In this document: positions 10,068-19,480 of the stretch, piece after piece | Position numbering within the stretch: position 1 is the first letter of the stretch | Layout of the letters: every line of letters begins with the position of its first letter | Assembly (NCBI RefSeq): GCF_023273895.1 | Contig: NZ_CP096883.1 | Location: forward strand, 1,674,001-1,738,000 | Direction of reading: 5' to 3' | Length of the DNA: 64,000 nt | DNA from: Sphingobacterium sp. PCS056 | GTDB lineage: Bacteria; Bacteroidota; Bacteroidia; Sphingobacteriales; Sphingobacteriaceae | Translations under genes and position numbers: made by a program | The notes under the pieces: model-generated | What the model was told of the DNA's origin: nothing | The model's input: only the letters and a program-made list of their open reading frames with translations | Database searches by the model: none

Positions 10068-10077
10068 CGATCAATTA
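10051..10077 (+). terminator. Hairpin overlapping the stop of the DUF6377 regulator
   Basis: The perfect 10-bp arms 10051-10060 and 10068-10077 (TAATTGATCG and its complement) flank a 7-base loop that contains the TAA stop. It is followed by AGTACTTTTTG. A probable intrinsic terminator using the coding end as its left arm. Confidence 0.6.
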
Positions 10078-10187
10078 AGTACTTTTTGACTTATATATAT
10101 ATTTACAAAATCCTCATTTATAATTATTTAAAAAAATAATCCAGTACTTTTTAAGATTGCACCCTTTTATTCCGATTGGGGTTCTAG

Positions 10188-10245
10188 TAGCTTTGTTTGA
10201 GCCACAGAGCGGGGGAACTCTATGGCTATTTGAGTAGTTCTCAAA
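10188..10245 (+). promoter_or_regulatory. Putative promoter and structured leader of glycan locus 2
   Basis: TAGCTTTG at 10188-10195 matches the Bacteroidota -7 consensus TAnnTTTG; no convincing -33 element was seen. The leader after it can fold: GCCACAGAG (10201-10209) pairs with CTCTATGGC (10218-10226) with one mismatch, and TTTGAG (10229-10234) pairs with CTCAAA (10240-10245). The SusC start codon is 31 bases further on. The fold could affect translation, but nothing in the sequence proves it. Confidence 0.4.
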
Positions 10246-10275
10246 CTAATTCTAGAAACCATTTTATAAATACTT

Positions 10276-13254
10276 ATGATTTTCTTTACTAAGAAAGCAA
10301 CTCTTTTTATGTGGCTAATTTGTTTCTTTGCGATGATGGGTCCATCTTTTGCTCAGGATAGATTGCAGATCAGTGGGCGTGTCATTGACGCTCAAGATCA
10401 GAAACCATTAGGTGGAGTGACGATTGTTCAAAAAGGAACAACAAATGGCGTATCTTCCCAAGAAGATGGACGCTTTCAAATTTCGGTTCCAGCAGGAACG
10501 ACCCTTTTAGTGACCTATGTCGGTTATGACAGCAAAGAGGTACTAGCAAATACCAGTAATCTTACCGTACAGTTAAGTGCATCGACCAATGTGTTAGACG
10601 ACGTCGTAGTGATTGGATATGGCTCTGTCAAACGAAAAGATGTCACTACTGCGATCTCATCGGTATCAACCAAAGATCTTGAAAAAAGACCGATCGTCAA
10701 TGTGGGGCAAGCGATCCAAGGGAAAGCAGCGGGTGTAGCCGTGATGCAACCGAATGGTGCACCAGGAGGTCAGATGAATATCCGTGTACGTGGAACAACT
10801 TCTTTTAATGGAAGTAATGATCCGTTGTATGTAGTCGATGGTGTACCTGTGGATAACATCAAATTCCTATCACCCAATGATGTGACCGATATTCAAATTC
10901 TCAAAGATGCATCTTCTGCCGCTATTTATGGATCAAGAGCTGCCAATGGCGTCGTTCTGATCACGACTAAAACTGGTAAAGTTGGCGAAGGAAAAATTAC
11001 ATTTGGAGCGCAATTGACATCCAATATCGTGAACAATACCGTGAATGTGTTGAATACGGAACAATATCGAGATCTTCAAAATGAAATTGGTATGGTCAAT
11101 CTTCCTGTTGGATTGACAGATCAAACCGATTGGTTTAAAGAAACCTATAAAACGGGTATCCAACAAAACTATCAATTGACGATTTCAGATGGTACGGAGA
11201 AATTAAGATATTATCTTTCTGGAGGATTCACAGATGACAAAGGAACATTAAAAGGTTCGTTTTTTAAACGTTATAATTTTAAAGCTAATATTGACAATCA
11301 AGTCCGTAAATGGTTAAAAGTTAATGCCAATGTTACCTATTCTGATTACAATGATAATGGTATTACATCCGGTTTAGGTTCTAATCGAGGAGGAGTGGTG
11401 ACTGCTGTGATTACAACACCAACTTATGCACCAATATGGGATCCAACGGATCCGGAGCGTTACTATAATAATTTCTATGGAATCAATAATATCACGAGCC
11501 CTATTGAAAATCTAGCGAGAACAAAATATAACAACAATCGCGAAAATAGAATATTAGCATCGGGAAGTGCCTTGATCACCTTTGATCCCAATTTGAATTT
11601 TAAATCTTCCTTTACTTTAGATCGTAGAAATGGTTTATTGACTACTTTTTTAGATCCGTTGACAACGACGTGGGGGAGAAATCAATATGGTGAAGCATCA
11701 GATATCCGTAATATGAATACGGTATTGACATGGGATAATGTGTTGACCTATAACAAAAGATTTGGAAAGCACCATATCGAAGCTATGGCTGGTTCTTCCT
11801 GGACAGATTCAAAGTATACCAATAGCTATATCAATGGATCGCACTATGCAAACGGTTTGATACAAACATTGAATGCAGCAAACATGATTTCTTGGAATGG
11901 TACAGGATCTGGCGCTTCCAATTGGGGGATCATGTCCTATTTCGCAAGGGCCATGTACAATTACGATGGTAAATATCTGTTGACAGCAAACATGCGTGCA
12001 GATGGTTCTTCCAAATTAAATCCAAATGATCGTTGGGGTTATTTCCCTTCTGTTTCTGCAGCATGGAGACTCTCATCGGAAGATTTCTTGAAAGATGTGG
12101 AGTGGATTGATGACTTGAAGATAAGAGGTGGATGGGGACAAACAGGTAATCAATCGGGTCTAGGTGATTATTCTTATTTAGCATTCAACGGAATAGAAAG
12201 AATAGAATGGTTTAAAGTGGGGCAAGAACATGCTGTGCCCAATATCACGCAGCCCAACACGTTAAGAGCTAAAGATTTAACTTGGGAAACGACGACACAG
12301 GCAAATATAGGAGTGGACGTCGCAGCTTTTCAAAATAGAGTAACCTTAACGTTAGATTATTACCATAAAAAAACAACGAATATGTTGATGGAAGTTTCTC
12401 TTCCAGCAGGATCGGCAGCAGCAAGTGTGATCAAACGTAATGAAGGAGAGATGACGAATAAAGGTCTTGAAATTGCGCTAGGATCAAAAAATTTAGTAGG
12501 TGAATTGACATGGAACACTGACTTTAATATATCATTCAATAAAAATCGTCTCGATAAACTGGTGCTAAGTCAGCTTTATAATGACGCGATGACCAATGAC
12601 AATGTGCATGATTATGCTGTTCGAAATGAACCTGGACGTGCACTAGGAGGTTTCTTTGGTTATATCAGCGATGGTGTAAACCCAGAGACCGGTCAGTTGA
12701 TGTATCGTGATTTGAATGGAGACCAAAAAATATCATCTTCAGATAGAACGTATATTGGTGATCCAAATCCCAAATTTACTTACGGTATGACCAATAGTTT
12801 CTCTTGGAAAAACTTTGATCTCAGCATATTTATTCAAGGGACTTACGGCAATGATATCTTTAATGCAAGCCGTATGGAAACCGAAGGCATGTATGATGGC
12901 CGTAATCAATCTACAGTGGTATTAGACCGCTGGCGTGTGCCAGAACAGATAACCCATGTACCGAAAGCGGGATTTGATATGAAAAACTCGACTTATTTTG
13001 TGGAAGATGGAAGTTATTTGAGATTGAAAAACATCTCATTGGGTTATGCTATTGCTCCAGAACGATTGAAAAGAATGGGTATTCAAAAAATACAACCTTA
13101 TTTATCTGCTAGCAATTTGTTGACCTGGACGAAATATTCAGGTATGGACCCTGAAGTCAACCAGTATGGAAACTCTGGACGTGTACAGGGTATCGATTGG
13201 GGAACTTATCCGCAAAGTAGATCATTTGTGGTTGGGGTAAACGTAGAATTTTAA
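10276..13254 (+). CDS. SusC-family TonB-dependent outer membrane transporter (locus 2)
   Basis: This 992-residue SusC-type transporter has a signal peptide ending PSFAQ (about residue 27). Then come a carboxypeptidase-regulatory-like domain opening with ISGRVIDAQDQKPLGGVTI, the TonB-box-like DDVVVIGYG, and a plug domain with ILKDASSAAIYGSRAANG near residue 210. The barrel ends VVGVNVEF. It is about 40 residues shorter than the locus-1 SusC and clearly a different subfamily. Its SusD partner starts 10 bases after the stop. With the downstream GH30 enzyme the expected cargo is a beta-glucan-derived oligosaccharide; this is inferred from context. Confidence 0.94.
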   Translation: MIFFTKKATLFMWLICFFAMMGPSFAQDRLQISGRVIDAQDQKPLGGVTIVQKGTTNGVSSQEDGRFQISVPAGTTLLVTYVGYDSKEVLANTSNLTVQLSASTNVLDDVVVIGYGSVKRKDVTTAISSVSTKDLEKRPIVNVGQAIQGKAAGVAVMQPNGAPGGQMNIRVRGTTSFNGSNDPLYVVDGVPVDNIKFLSPNDVTDIQILKDASSAAIYGSRAANGVVLITTKTGKVGEGKITFGAQLTSNIVNNTVNVLNTEQYRDLQNEIGMVNLPVGLTDQTDWFKETYKTGIQQNYQLTISDGTEKLRYYLSGGFTDDKGTLKGSFFKRYNFKANIDNQVRKWLKVNANVTYSDYNDNGITSGLGSNRGGVVTAVITTPTYAPIWDPTDPERYYNNFYGINNITSPIENLARTKYNNNRENRILASGSALITFDPNLNFKSSFTLDRRNGLLTTFLDPLTTTWGRNQYGEASDIRNMNTVLTWDNVLTYNKRFGKHHIEAMAGSSWTDSKYTNSYINGSHYANGLIQTLNAANMISWNGTGSGASNWGIMSYFARAMYNYDGKYLLTANMRADGSSKLNPNDRWGYFPSVSAAWRLSSEDFLKDVEWIDDLKIRGGWGQTGNQSGLGDYSYLAFNGIERIEWFKVGQEHAVPNITQPNTLRAKDLTWETTTQANIGVDVAAFQNRVTLTLDYYHKKTTNMLMEVSLPAGSAAASVIKRNEGEMTNKGLEIALGSKNLVGELTWNTDFNISFNKNRLDKLVLSQLYNDAMTNDNVHDYAVRNEPGRALGGFFGYISDGVNPETGQLMYRDLNGDQKISSSDRTYIGDPNPKFTYGMTNSFSWKNFDLSIFIQGTYGNDIFNASRMETEGMYDGRNQSTVVLDRWRVPEQITHVPKAGFDMKNSTYFVEDGSYLRLKNISLGYAIAPERLKRMGIQKIQPYLSASNLLTWTKYSGMDPEVNQYGNSGRVQGIDWGTYPQSRSFVVGVNVEF

Positions 13255-13264
13255 TGGAATAATC

Positions 13265-14788
13265 ATGAAAACAATAGCTATAAAATTATTTTTCAACTTG
13301 CTTATCATCACTCTTCTGGCCTCTTCTTGTTCTTTAAATAGAGACCCATTAGATGGTTATTCGGATGATACTCAGGGAAAGACCGAATCAGGAACTCAGA
13401 TTGTTTTTAAGAACAAGAGTGAAGTGGATAATTTCTTAACGGGGATTTACCAACAGATGCGCGACAGACAAGAACATTGGTATGTAGATTTATTGCTCAT
13501 CTCCGAATCACATGCAGACAATGCCTATGCAGGAACAACAGGAGCTGAGGTTTTACCTTTTGAAAACAATTCGATTGAAGGATCTAACTCCGTTATCGAT
13601 CGGGATTGGGGTCGTTATTTAGAAGATATCGCTCGTGCTAACCGATTAATTATTAATATCGATAGTGTAGCAGATAAATCCGTAAGTGATTCGGATATTA
13701 AATCATACAAAGCACAAGCTAAAATCTTCCGTGCATTGGCGATGTTTGATATGGTACGTATTTTTGGATCTATTCCGGTCATCACGACGCAAGCTGCAGA
13801 TATTACAGCTGAAAATATTGAAGAGGTATATCCACAATATTTTCCGTTCCAAAGCACCGAAGAAGAAGCATATCGTCAGATTGAAAAGGATTTAGTGGAA
13901 GCATTGGCGGATGCGCCTAATGGATCTGCAACTGATAAAACACGGTTTACAAAATCTGTAGCCAAAGCCATGTTAGCAAAAGTATATGCTGAAAAACCGA
14001 TTCGTGATTATGCCAAAGTAATCCAATATGTAGATGCACTAACAGCTGATGGCTTTGACTTGAATACCAATTATGCCGATATCTATGCGATGAATGCTGG
14101 CAACACTGACCTGGCACAGCGCAATACACGCGAATCCATATTAGAAGCACAATTTATGCCTGGAGCAGGTAATTGGGCGACATGGATGTTTGGTCGTGAT
14201 CTGGCAAATTATGAAAATAGCTTTACATGGGCTAAGTGGGTCACCCCATCTCGGGATTTGATTCAAACTTATGAAAATGAAGGTGATCAAATTCGAATGA
14301 ATCAATCCATCGTCTATTATGTAGCCAAATGGAGTAATTACTATCCAGCTTCGCATTATCCATTTATGTTCAAACTGCGATCTTCAATGAGCAGTATGGT
14401 TAAATTAAGATATGCTGATTTATTATTACTAAAAGCCGAAGCATTGATTATGCAGGCAAGTCCAAATTTGACTGCTGCTGCTGAAATCATTGATCGTGTC
14501 CGTGAAAGAGTAAAACTTCCAAAATTAGATAATGCTACACGAGCAGGCAAAGATCGTATGTTGGAAGCATTACTGAAAGAACGCCGACTGGAATTGGCGT
14601 TTGAGGGACAGCGTTGGTTTGACTTAGTTCGATTGGATAAGGTAGAGTCTGTGATGAATGCTGTATATGCTAAAGATTCAGGACGTAAGTCTCAAGTCTA
14701 TCCATTTAATCAGTATTCATACCGCTTGCCTATACCACAAGCCAAGATCGATCAGAATCCAAATTTGGTACAAAATCTAGGATACTAA
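13265..14788 (+). CDS. SusD/RagB-family surface lipoprotein (locus 2)
   Basis: A 507-residue SusD-like lipoprotein with lipobox ASSC (Cys at about 22). The N-terminal half has the helical segment YKAQAKIFRALAMFDMVRIFG, and the C-terminal half has the family signature LKERRLELAFEGQRWFDLVR followed by the closing YRLPIPQAKIDQNPNLVQNLGY. It should cap the preceding SusC barrel at the cell surface. The gap to the next gene, GH30, is only 15 bases, so all four genes of this locus are probably one transcript. Confidence 0.94.
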   Translation: MKTIAIKLFFNLLIITLLASSCSLNRDPLDGYSDDTQGKTESGTQIVFKNKSEVDNFLTGIYQQMRDRQEHWYVDLLLISESHADNAYAGTTGAEVLPFENNSIEGSNSVIDRDWGRYLEDIARANRLIINIDSVADKSVSDSDIKSYKAQAKIFRALAMFDMVRIFGSIPVITTQAADITAENIEEVYPQYFPFQSTEEEAYRQIEKDLVEALADAPNGSATDKTRFTKSVAKAMLAKVYAEKPIRDYAKVIQYVDALTADGFDLNTNYADIYAMNAGNTDLAQRNTRESILEAQFMPGAGNWATWMFGRDLANYENSFTWAKWVTPSRDLIQTYENEGDQIRMNQSIVYYVAKWSNYYPASHYPFMFKLRSSMSSMVKLRYADLLLLKAEALIMQASPNLTAAAEIIDRVRERVKLPKLDNATRAGKDRMLEALLKERRLELAFEGQRWFDLVRLDKVESVMNAVYAKDSGRKSQVYPFNQYSYRLPIPQAKIDQNPNLVQNLGY

Positions 14789-14803
14789 TTAATTTAAAAC
14801 TTT

Positions 14804-16300
14804 ATGAAACGTAAAAATAATAATACTATGATATATACACTCTTGTTGTCCTGTTTAATGACGGCAACATCATGTAACCGAGACAGCTATACACCTTCTG
14901 CTATAGATGCCCTAAAAGATAATGGCGATATCACCATATATACAACAACAAATACCCGTTCGCAAGATTTTAGTAAAGGGTTTATAGATTTCAGTACAAA
15001 ATTTAATATGTCGCCCAATACGATCACCTTAGATCCTACTCAAAAGTTTCAGACTATGGATGGTTTTGGTGCAGCAATAACGGGATCTACTTGTTACAAT
15101 CTGATGAAGATGACTCAAGAAGATCGGACAAAATTTTTAACAGAAACTTTCTCCGATGACAAAGGTATGGGAATGAACTACATTCGCATTGCTATTGGAT
15201 GTTCGGATTTCTCTCTCAGTGAGTATACCTGTTGGGATAAAGAAGGTAAGGAAAACTTTGCTTTGCAGTCAGAAGAGAAACAATATGTTCTGCCGGTATT
15301 GAAAGAAATACTTGCCATCAACCCATCGATCAAAATTATGGGATCTCCTTGGACTGCACCAAAATGGATGAAAGTGAACAATCTAACAGATTTAAAACCT
15401 TTCGATTCTTGGACAAGCGGTCAGTTAAATCCTAAATATTACCAAGATTATGGATGGTATTTTGTACAGTGGCTGCAGGCCATGAAAAAAGAAGGAATCC
15501 ATATTTCTTCGATTACAGTTCAAAATGAACCTTTAAATCGTGGAAATTCGGCTTCGATGTATATGACTTGGCAAGAGCAACAGGCGTTTATTAAACAAGC
15601 TTTAGGCCCACAGTTGAAGGCAGCTTCTTTAGATACAAAAATCTATGCCTTTGATCATAATTACAATTATGATAATATCGCTGATCAAAACGATTATCCA
15701 GTAAAAATTTATAATGATGCCGGAGCAGCTTCCTTTATTGCTGGTGCAGCATTTCATAATTATGGTGGTGATAAAGCGGAGTTATTGGATATCCATAATC
15801 AACGCCCAGATAAAGAATTGGTGTTTACTGAAACATCTATTGGTGAATGGAATGAAGGCCGTAATCTTGAAAAGAGATTGATGGAAGATATGCGTGAGGT
15901 CGCTTTAGGAACTGTTAATAATTGGAGTCGAGCAGTCATTGTTTGGAATCTGATGTTGGATAACGATAAAGGTCCGAATCGCGACGGAGGTTGTCAAACC
16001 TGTTATGGTGCAGTAGATATCAGTAAATCTAACTTTAAAAAGATTACACGCAATTCCCATTATTACATTGTGGGGCATCTTTCAGCTGTCGTAAAATCTG
16101 GAGCGGTGCGCATTGGAGCAAGCGGTTACACGGCGGAAGGCCTGATCTATACGGCATTTAAAAATGTAGATGGTTCGTATGCTCTAGTATTGCTAAATGA
16201 TGCTAATGAGAATAGAAAAATAACCATACATGATACAAAAAATCACTTTAGCTACGAAGTTCCCGCTAAATCGGTGGTTTCTTATCGTTGGGCTAATTAA
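14804..16300 (+). CDS. GH30 family glycosidase lipoprotein (beta-1,6-glucanase-like)
   Basis: This 498-residue protein is a glycoside hydrolase of family 30. A lipoprotein signal ends at ATSC (Cys24), so it is probably surface or periplasm attached. The GH30 opening motif FQTMDGFGAAITGS is at about 82-95. The acid/base Glu lies in TVQNEPLN (Glu242) and the nucleophile Glu in VFTETSIGEW (Glu343), correctly spaced for a retaining (beta/alpha)8 enzyme with a small C-terminal beta side domain. Family 30 includes glucosylceramidase-like and endo-beta-1,6-glucanase (GH30_3) members. The gene set SusC-SusD-GH30-binding protein resembles the beta-1,6-glucan locus of Bacteroides thetaiotaomicron as I recall it, so beta-1,6-glucan (fungal cell wall) is the best guess. 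The exact subfamily cannot be fixed by eye. Confidence 0.85.
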   Translation: MKRKNNNTMIYTLLLSCLMTATSCNRDSYTPSAIDALKDNGDITIYTTTNTRSQDFSKGFIDFSTKFNMSPNTITLDPTQKFQTMDGFGAAITGSTCYNLMKMTQEDRTKFLTETFSDDKGMGMNYIRIAIGCSDFSLSEYTCWDKEGKENFALQSEEKQYVLPVLKEILAINPSIKIMGSPWTAPKWMKVNNLTDLKPFDSWTSGQLNPKYYQDYGWYFVQWLQAMKKEGIHISSITVQNEPLNRGNSASMYMTWQEQQAFIKQALGPQLKAASLDTKIYAFDHNYNYDNIADQNDYPVKIYNDAGAASFIAGAAFHNYGGDKAELLDIHNQRPDKELVFTETSIGEWNEGRNLEKRLMEDMREVALGTVNNWSRAVIVWNLMLDNDKGPNRDGGCQTCYGAVDISKSNFKKITRNSHYYIVGHLSAVVKSGAVRIGASGYTAEGLIYTAFKNVDGSYALVLLNDANENRKITIHDTKNHFSYEVPAKSVVSYRWAN

Positions 16301-16311
16301 AATATGACATT

Positions 16312-17649
16312 ATGAAAAGACTTATTTTAAATTTCCTGTTGGGTACGGCTGCACTAGCAGCTTTGTATTCCTGTAAAAAGGATGAAAAATATGTGTATCA
16401 AATAGGAGAACCTAAAATCGAACTGAAATCTGATGTTTCATCGGCTCATTTTGGCGATAGTTTAGTATTTAAACTCCACGCATCGGATCAAGAAATAGCA
16501 TTGTCAACAGTAAAAGTACAACTGTTTTTTACCGATGATAAAGTGTCTGAAACTATTATTCGCACAAAGGAGAACGGGGAATATAGCGGAAAGATTTTGA
16601 TACCCTTCTATAAGAATATTCCAAACGGAAAGGCGACATTGAAATTTGTCTTGCAGAATATAAGTCAAAAAACGACTGAGCAAGCTTATGAAATTGAGTT
16701 GACTAGACCTGATTTTCCTTACTTAAATTTAGTAACTGACTCTAAATCGTATAAAATGGAAAAAGTAGGGCCAAATGAATATGCTGCGACAGAAAGTTTT
16801 CCATCTTCAGTAAAAGGATATATTCATGCTCCTAAGGTAGGGACACAAGGTACTGAAATGAATTTTGGATGGGTAAATAATGCGGTTGATATTGGTTCTA
16901 TTGCAGAGATTCCATTTACTAATTTAACAACTGGTGTATATAGTATCAAGTTTAACACCTTGACTTATGCAGCATCGCCTTTTATTAATATTTATATGAA
17001 TGGTACGTTGTTCAGTCGTATCGATGATGATCATTTTAAAGGAGAGATGGAATTGAAAAATGGTGATAAAATTGATTTTGATGGAATTGATGGCTTAGAA
17101 AGCTGGTGGATTGATCCCGATTATTTTACTCAAAAATCAGATGGAACAATCAATTTCAATGGTATCAATGGTAAATACCGTGTGACAGCAGATTTTAAAA
17201 TGAAATATTTTGTTGTAGAAGCGATGGATGGAACAAACTTAGCGACTTTAAAGGCAGATGGTACAGGAGCCATTTGGATTATTGGCGAGGGTATCGGTAA
17301 ACCAACTATTGCAGTTAACCAAGTCGGGTGGAATCCGGGGAATGCTTTATGTTTAGTACCAATAGGTAATAAAAAGTATCAAATTACGGTTAAAGCGGGT
17401 GAGTCTATTCATAAAGACAATATCAACTTTAAGTTTTTCCACCAAAAAAATTGGGGAGGAGAGTTTGGAGCAACAACGATCAGCACTGAAAGTGATTTAA
17501 TATTCATTGGTACTGGAACAAATGGTCGAGATTCGGGTAACCTCGGTATTGTTGCTGGTAAATCATTTATTGTAGGTGAAAGTTATATCCTAACGGTAGA
17601 TCTGAGCCAAGGGAATAGCAAAGCAGTGTTGACCGTAGCAAAAAAATAG
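16312..17649 (+). CDS. DUF5121-like surface glycan-binding lipoprotein
   Basis: A 445-residue lipoprotein (lipobox LYSC, Cys at about 21) starting 12 bases after the GH30 stop. It is built of beta domains: an N-terminal Ig-like region (about 30-135), a central domain of DUF5121 character (about 140-300) and a C-terminal domain containing GTGAIWIIGEGIG and a NINFKFFHQKNWGG-type strand, reminiscent of SusE/SusF starch-binding modules. No catalytic motif is visible. Proteins in this position are usually surface glycan-binding proteins that keep polymer near the SusC/SusD complex. Trp-rich patches (ESWWIDPDYF, about 263-272) are plausible sugar-stacking sites. The domain name is from memory and moderately sure. 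Confidence 0.65.
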   Translation: MKRLILNFLLGTAALAALYSCKKDEKYVYQIGEPKIELKSDVSSAHFGDSLVFKLHASDQEIALSTVKVQLFFTDDKVSETIIRTKENGEYSGKILIPFYKNIPNGKATLKFVLQNISQKTTEQAYEIELTRPDFPYLNLVTDSKSYKMEKVGPNEYAATESFPSSVKGYIHAPKVGTQGTEMNFGWVNNAVDIGSIAEIPFTNLTTGVYSIKFNTLTYAASPFINIYMNGTLFSRIDDDHFKGEMELKNGDKIDFDGIDGLESWWIDPDYFTQKSDGTINFNGINGKYRVTADFKMKYFVVEAMDGTNLATLKADGTGAIWIIGEGIGKPTIAVNQVGWNPGNALCLVPIGNKKYQITVKAGESIHKDNINFKFFHQKNWGGEFGATTISTESDLIFIGTGTNGRDSGNLGIVAGKSFIVGESYILTVDLSQGNSKAVLTVAKK

Positions 17650-17746
17650 GTCATCAGTGCATAACAATAAAAGGTAATATTGACCAAATAACCAAGCGAT
17701 AATATGACATTTCAGACAAAATGTCTATTATCAACGCAACTATTGC

Positions 17747-17782
17747 AAAGGGCTTGTACAAACATCATTGTACAAGCCCTTT
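17747..17782 (+). terminator. Intrinsic terminator of glycan locus 2
   Basis: A perfect 15-bp stem, AAAGGGCTTGTACAA (17747-17761) with its complement at 17768-17782, and a 6-base loop followed by ACAT. The A/T flanks would let it act on both strands. It lies 98 bases after the last gene of the locus. Confidence 0.85.
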
Positions 17783-18252
17783 TACATATCTGTAGTTTTT
17801 TTGCCCAATAATAATTCTTCATTCGAATCTATAAATCCAACCTTTTGATTTTCCAATGTCAGTTATATATAAGTTTTTATAGCGGATGTGTGACTGATCA
17901 TTTTGATAAAACCCTATCATTTTGATTGACAATTGTGGACGTAATTTGGCTTGAATTGTAATGAAATTGTTGTTTTAATGTCTGTTTTCATTGTTTTTGT
18001 GCTGATGGCACGTTATTCGTAGTAGTGGCAAATAAGTTGGCAAAAGAAGGATAGAAAAAACGAGAAGAATGCCCTGGATCTGGTATGATTTTGATCAATC
18101 AATCTTAGAAAAAAATAAATGAGCATAATATATTGGCGAAAAGATCGTAAAAAATAAAGGTACGAGTCAATATGAGATATGTGTTATCGTTTTTGATGGA
18201 AGAACCTTTGTTAAAACTTAATAACTAAATCAAGGCAAATAGAAAAAATAAT
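17783..18252. other. AT-rich intergenic region without recognised gene
   Basis: This 470-base stretch separates the glycan locus from a small unknown gene. I see no RNA gene or long ORF. Two tiny ORFs occur (17 codons from 18069, 18 codons from 18171) but have no support beyond a start and a stop. The promoter of the next gene is presumably near its 3' end. Confidence 0.5.
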
Positions 18253-18615
18253 ATGGATACAATTAATGAGAATAAAGCAACGGATTATATAACTGCTTAT
18301 TATAAAGAAATACATGACGAAATACGTCAATTGTCTAGTCGGGAAAACTTCGCAGGCATTCTTCAGGCAGCTGTGAATTTCTTGAAACTTTTACTTACAA
18401 ACGGGCAAATACAAAAGATTGGAGATCGGATCAAAGTGATGGGATGGTTACATAAACGTGGAAATGACTACGTAAAATTTATCATTGAAAACTTGTTTGT
18501 GAGATCATTTGATGGGATGAAAAGAAGATGTACGGCAGTAGAGTGGAATAACTTATACAAAGGTATCCCTGTTGCTTTGAAGAAAGTATATATTGCACAA
18601 AAAGCATTGGCATAA
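18253..18615 (+). CDS. Small uncharacterised helical protein
   Basis: A 120-residue protein that I do not recognise with certainty. It has no signal peptide or membrane segment and reads as mostly alpha-helical: an acidic N terminus (MDTINENKATDY), a helix around IRQLSSRENFAGILQAAVNFLKLLL (about 28-55) and a basic middle (DRIKVMGWLHKRGNDYVKF). The C-terminal half contains SFDGMKRRC and ends KKVYIAQKALA. It may belong to one of the small Bacteroidota-only DUF families. It stands alone on the + strand, with 600 bases of AT-rich sequence upstream and a very strong bidirectional hairpin just after the stop. Codon use looks like that of the neighbours. Confidence 0.7.
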   Translation: MDTINENKATDYITAYYKEIHDEIRQLSSRENFAGILQAAVNFLKLLLTNGQIQKIGDRIKVMGWLHKRGNDYVKFIIENLFVRSFDGMKRRCTAVEWNNLYKGIPVALKKVYIAQKALA

Positions 18616-18633
18616 CCTAGCTTTGTTGTTATA

Positions 18634-18691
18634 TTATTAAAATCAGATTGGGTATCCAGTATATATTGGATACCCAATCTGATTTTAATAA
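18634..18691. terminator. Long perfect bidirectional hairpin
   Basis: A perfect 25-bp inverted repeat (18634-18658 and 18667-18691) with an 8-base loop GTATATAT. The stem contains the core CAGATTGGGTATCCA with A-rich and T-rich ends, so it can terminate both the + strand small gene and the convergent - strand membrane gene. The stem is unusually long for a simple terminator. Confidence 0.85.
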
Positions 18692-18734
18692 CTCCGATGT
18701 ACTTCGTATAAGCCTAGACCTAATTGCCATACAT

Positions 18735-19259
18735 CTATAGCCCTAAAATAGATTTTAGATCTTTTAATTCCTTTCTAAAAGACCAGCTTACTGCTGATTC
18801 TGCTAGAACAAATAAGATGAATACAGTTGTCAAGCTCATGATGATTAAATTTATTTGACTTGGTATCAATATTTCTAATTTATTGATAAGGGATATGAGG
18901 GTTATTTTATTGAAGTAACAATAAAGAATGCCAAAACCAGATGCAATAAAAGTTGTGATATAATGAAAGCTTTTGTAATGAGCTAATTCGATACGTAGTT
19001 CATGGTAAAACCAGTTTGCATCTTGTATATTTTCAGAATTGATGTTCTCTGCCTTTTTATAAAAGGAATAAAACTTGCTGAGATAATAGATGGCAAAGAT
19101 GAGCATAATGGTGTAAAAGAAATAGTAGACAAGAGCAAGCTGCTTGGTAAATCCAAAATAGGTGGGTAAAAAAGCCAGAAGGAGCATGCCTAGCACCTGC
19201 ACTGAAAATTCAATTTTCATTTTCGATTTGACCGACCGGATGATGTTTAAAGTATTCAT
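18735..19259 (-). CDS. Small integral membrane protein, unknown function
   Basis: A 174-residue protein with four predicted membrane helices at about residues 17-34, 40-60, 99-118 and 135-155. Between helices 2 and 3 is a charged loop (YKKAENINSENIQDANWFYHELRIELAHYKSF, split here as the region 68-97) that would face the cytoplasm or periplasm. The tail is basic (WSFRKELKDLKSIL). I do not recognise the family; similar four-helix proteins occur widely in Sphingobacteriaceae without known function. It is convergent with the small gene at 18253 and shares its terminator. The N-terminal MNTLNIIRSVKSKMKIEF lacks a cleavable signal. Confidence 0.7.
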   Translation of the reverse strand: MNTLNIIRSVKSKMKIEFSVQVLGMLLLAFLPTYFGFTKQLALVYYFFYTIMLIFAIYYLSKFYSFYKKAENINSENIQDANWFYHELRIELAHYKSFHYITTFIASGFGILYCYFNKITLISLINKLEILIPSQINLIIMSLTTVFILFVLAESAVSWSFRKELKDLKSILGL

Positions 19260-19442
19260 ATTTTTTAGTTTAAAATTGTTATAATTTTTTAATGTATATC
19301 CAGTAAGTCATCAGAATTTGCAAACGTTACATTTTTTTTTGATTTTTTTAAAACTCGGATTTAGTACTTATCTATTATGCTAAATTGCTAGCTAACTTTA
19401 TTTTTATGAATTTATTCAGACAGTTCTGTCTGCGTTGGATTC

Positions 19443-19471
19443 TTGTATCTTCTTGCTAATTCATACCTTTG
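19443..19471 (+). promoter_or_regulatory. Promoter of truA, possibly giving a leaderless mRNA
   Basis: TTG (19443-19445) and TACCTTTG (19464-19471) are separated by 18 bases, fitting the Bacteroidota -33/-7 promoter. Transcription would start a few bases later, almost at the ATG at 19481. Confidence 0.6.
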
Positions 19472-19480
19472 TCATTGAAA

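Noticed and set aside
18069..18224. Two tiny ORFs (17 and 18 codons) before the small gene at 18253
   Set aside because: No promoter, conservation clue or hairpin links them to the gene; short ORFs of this size are expected by chance.
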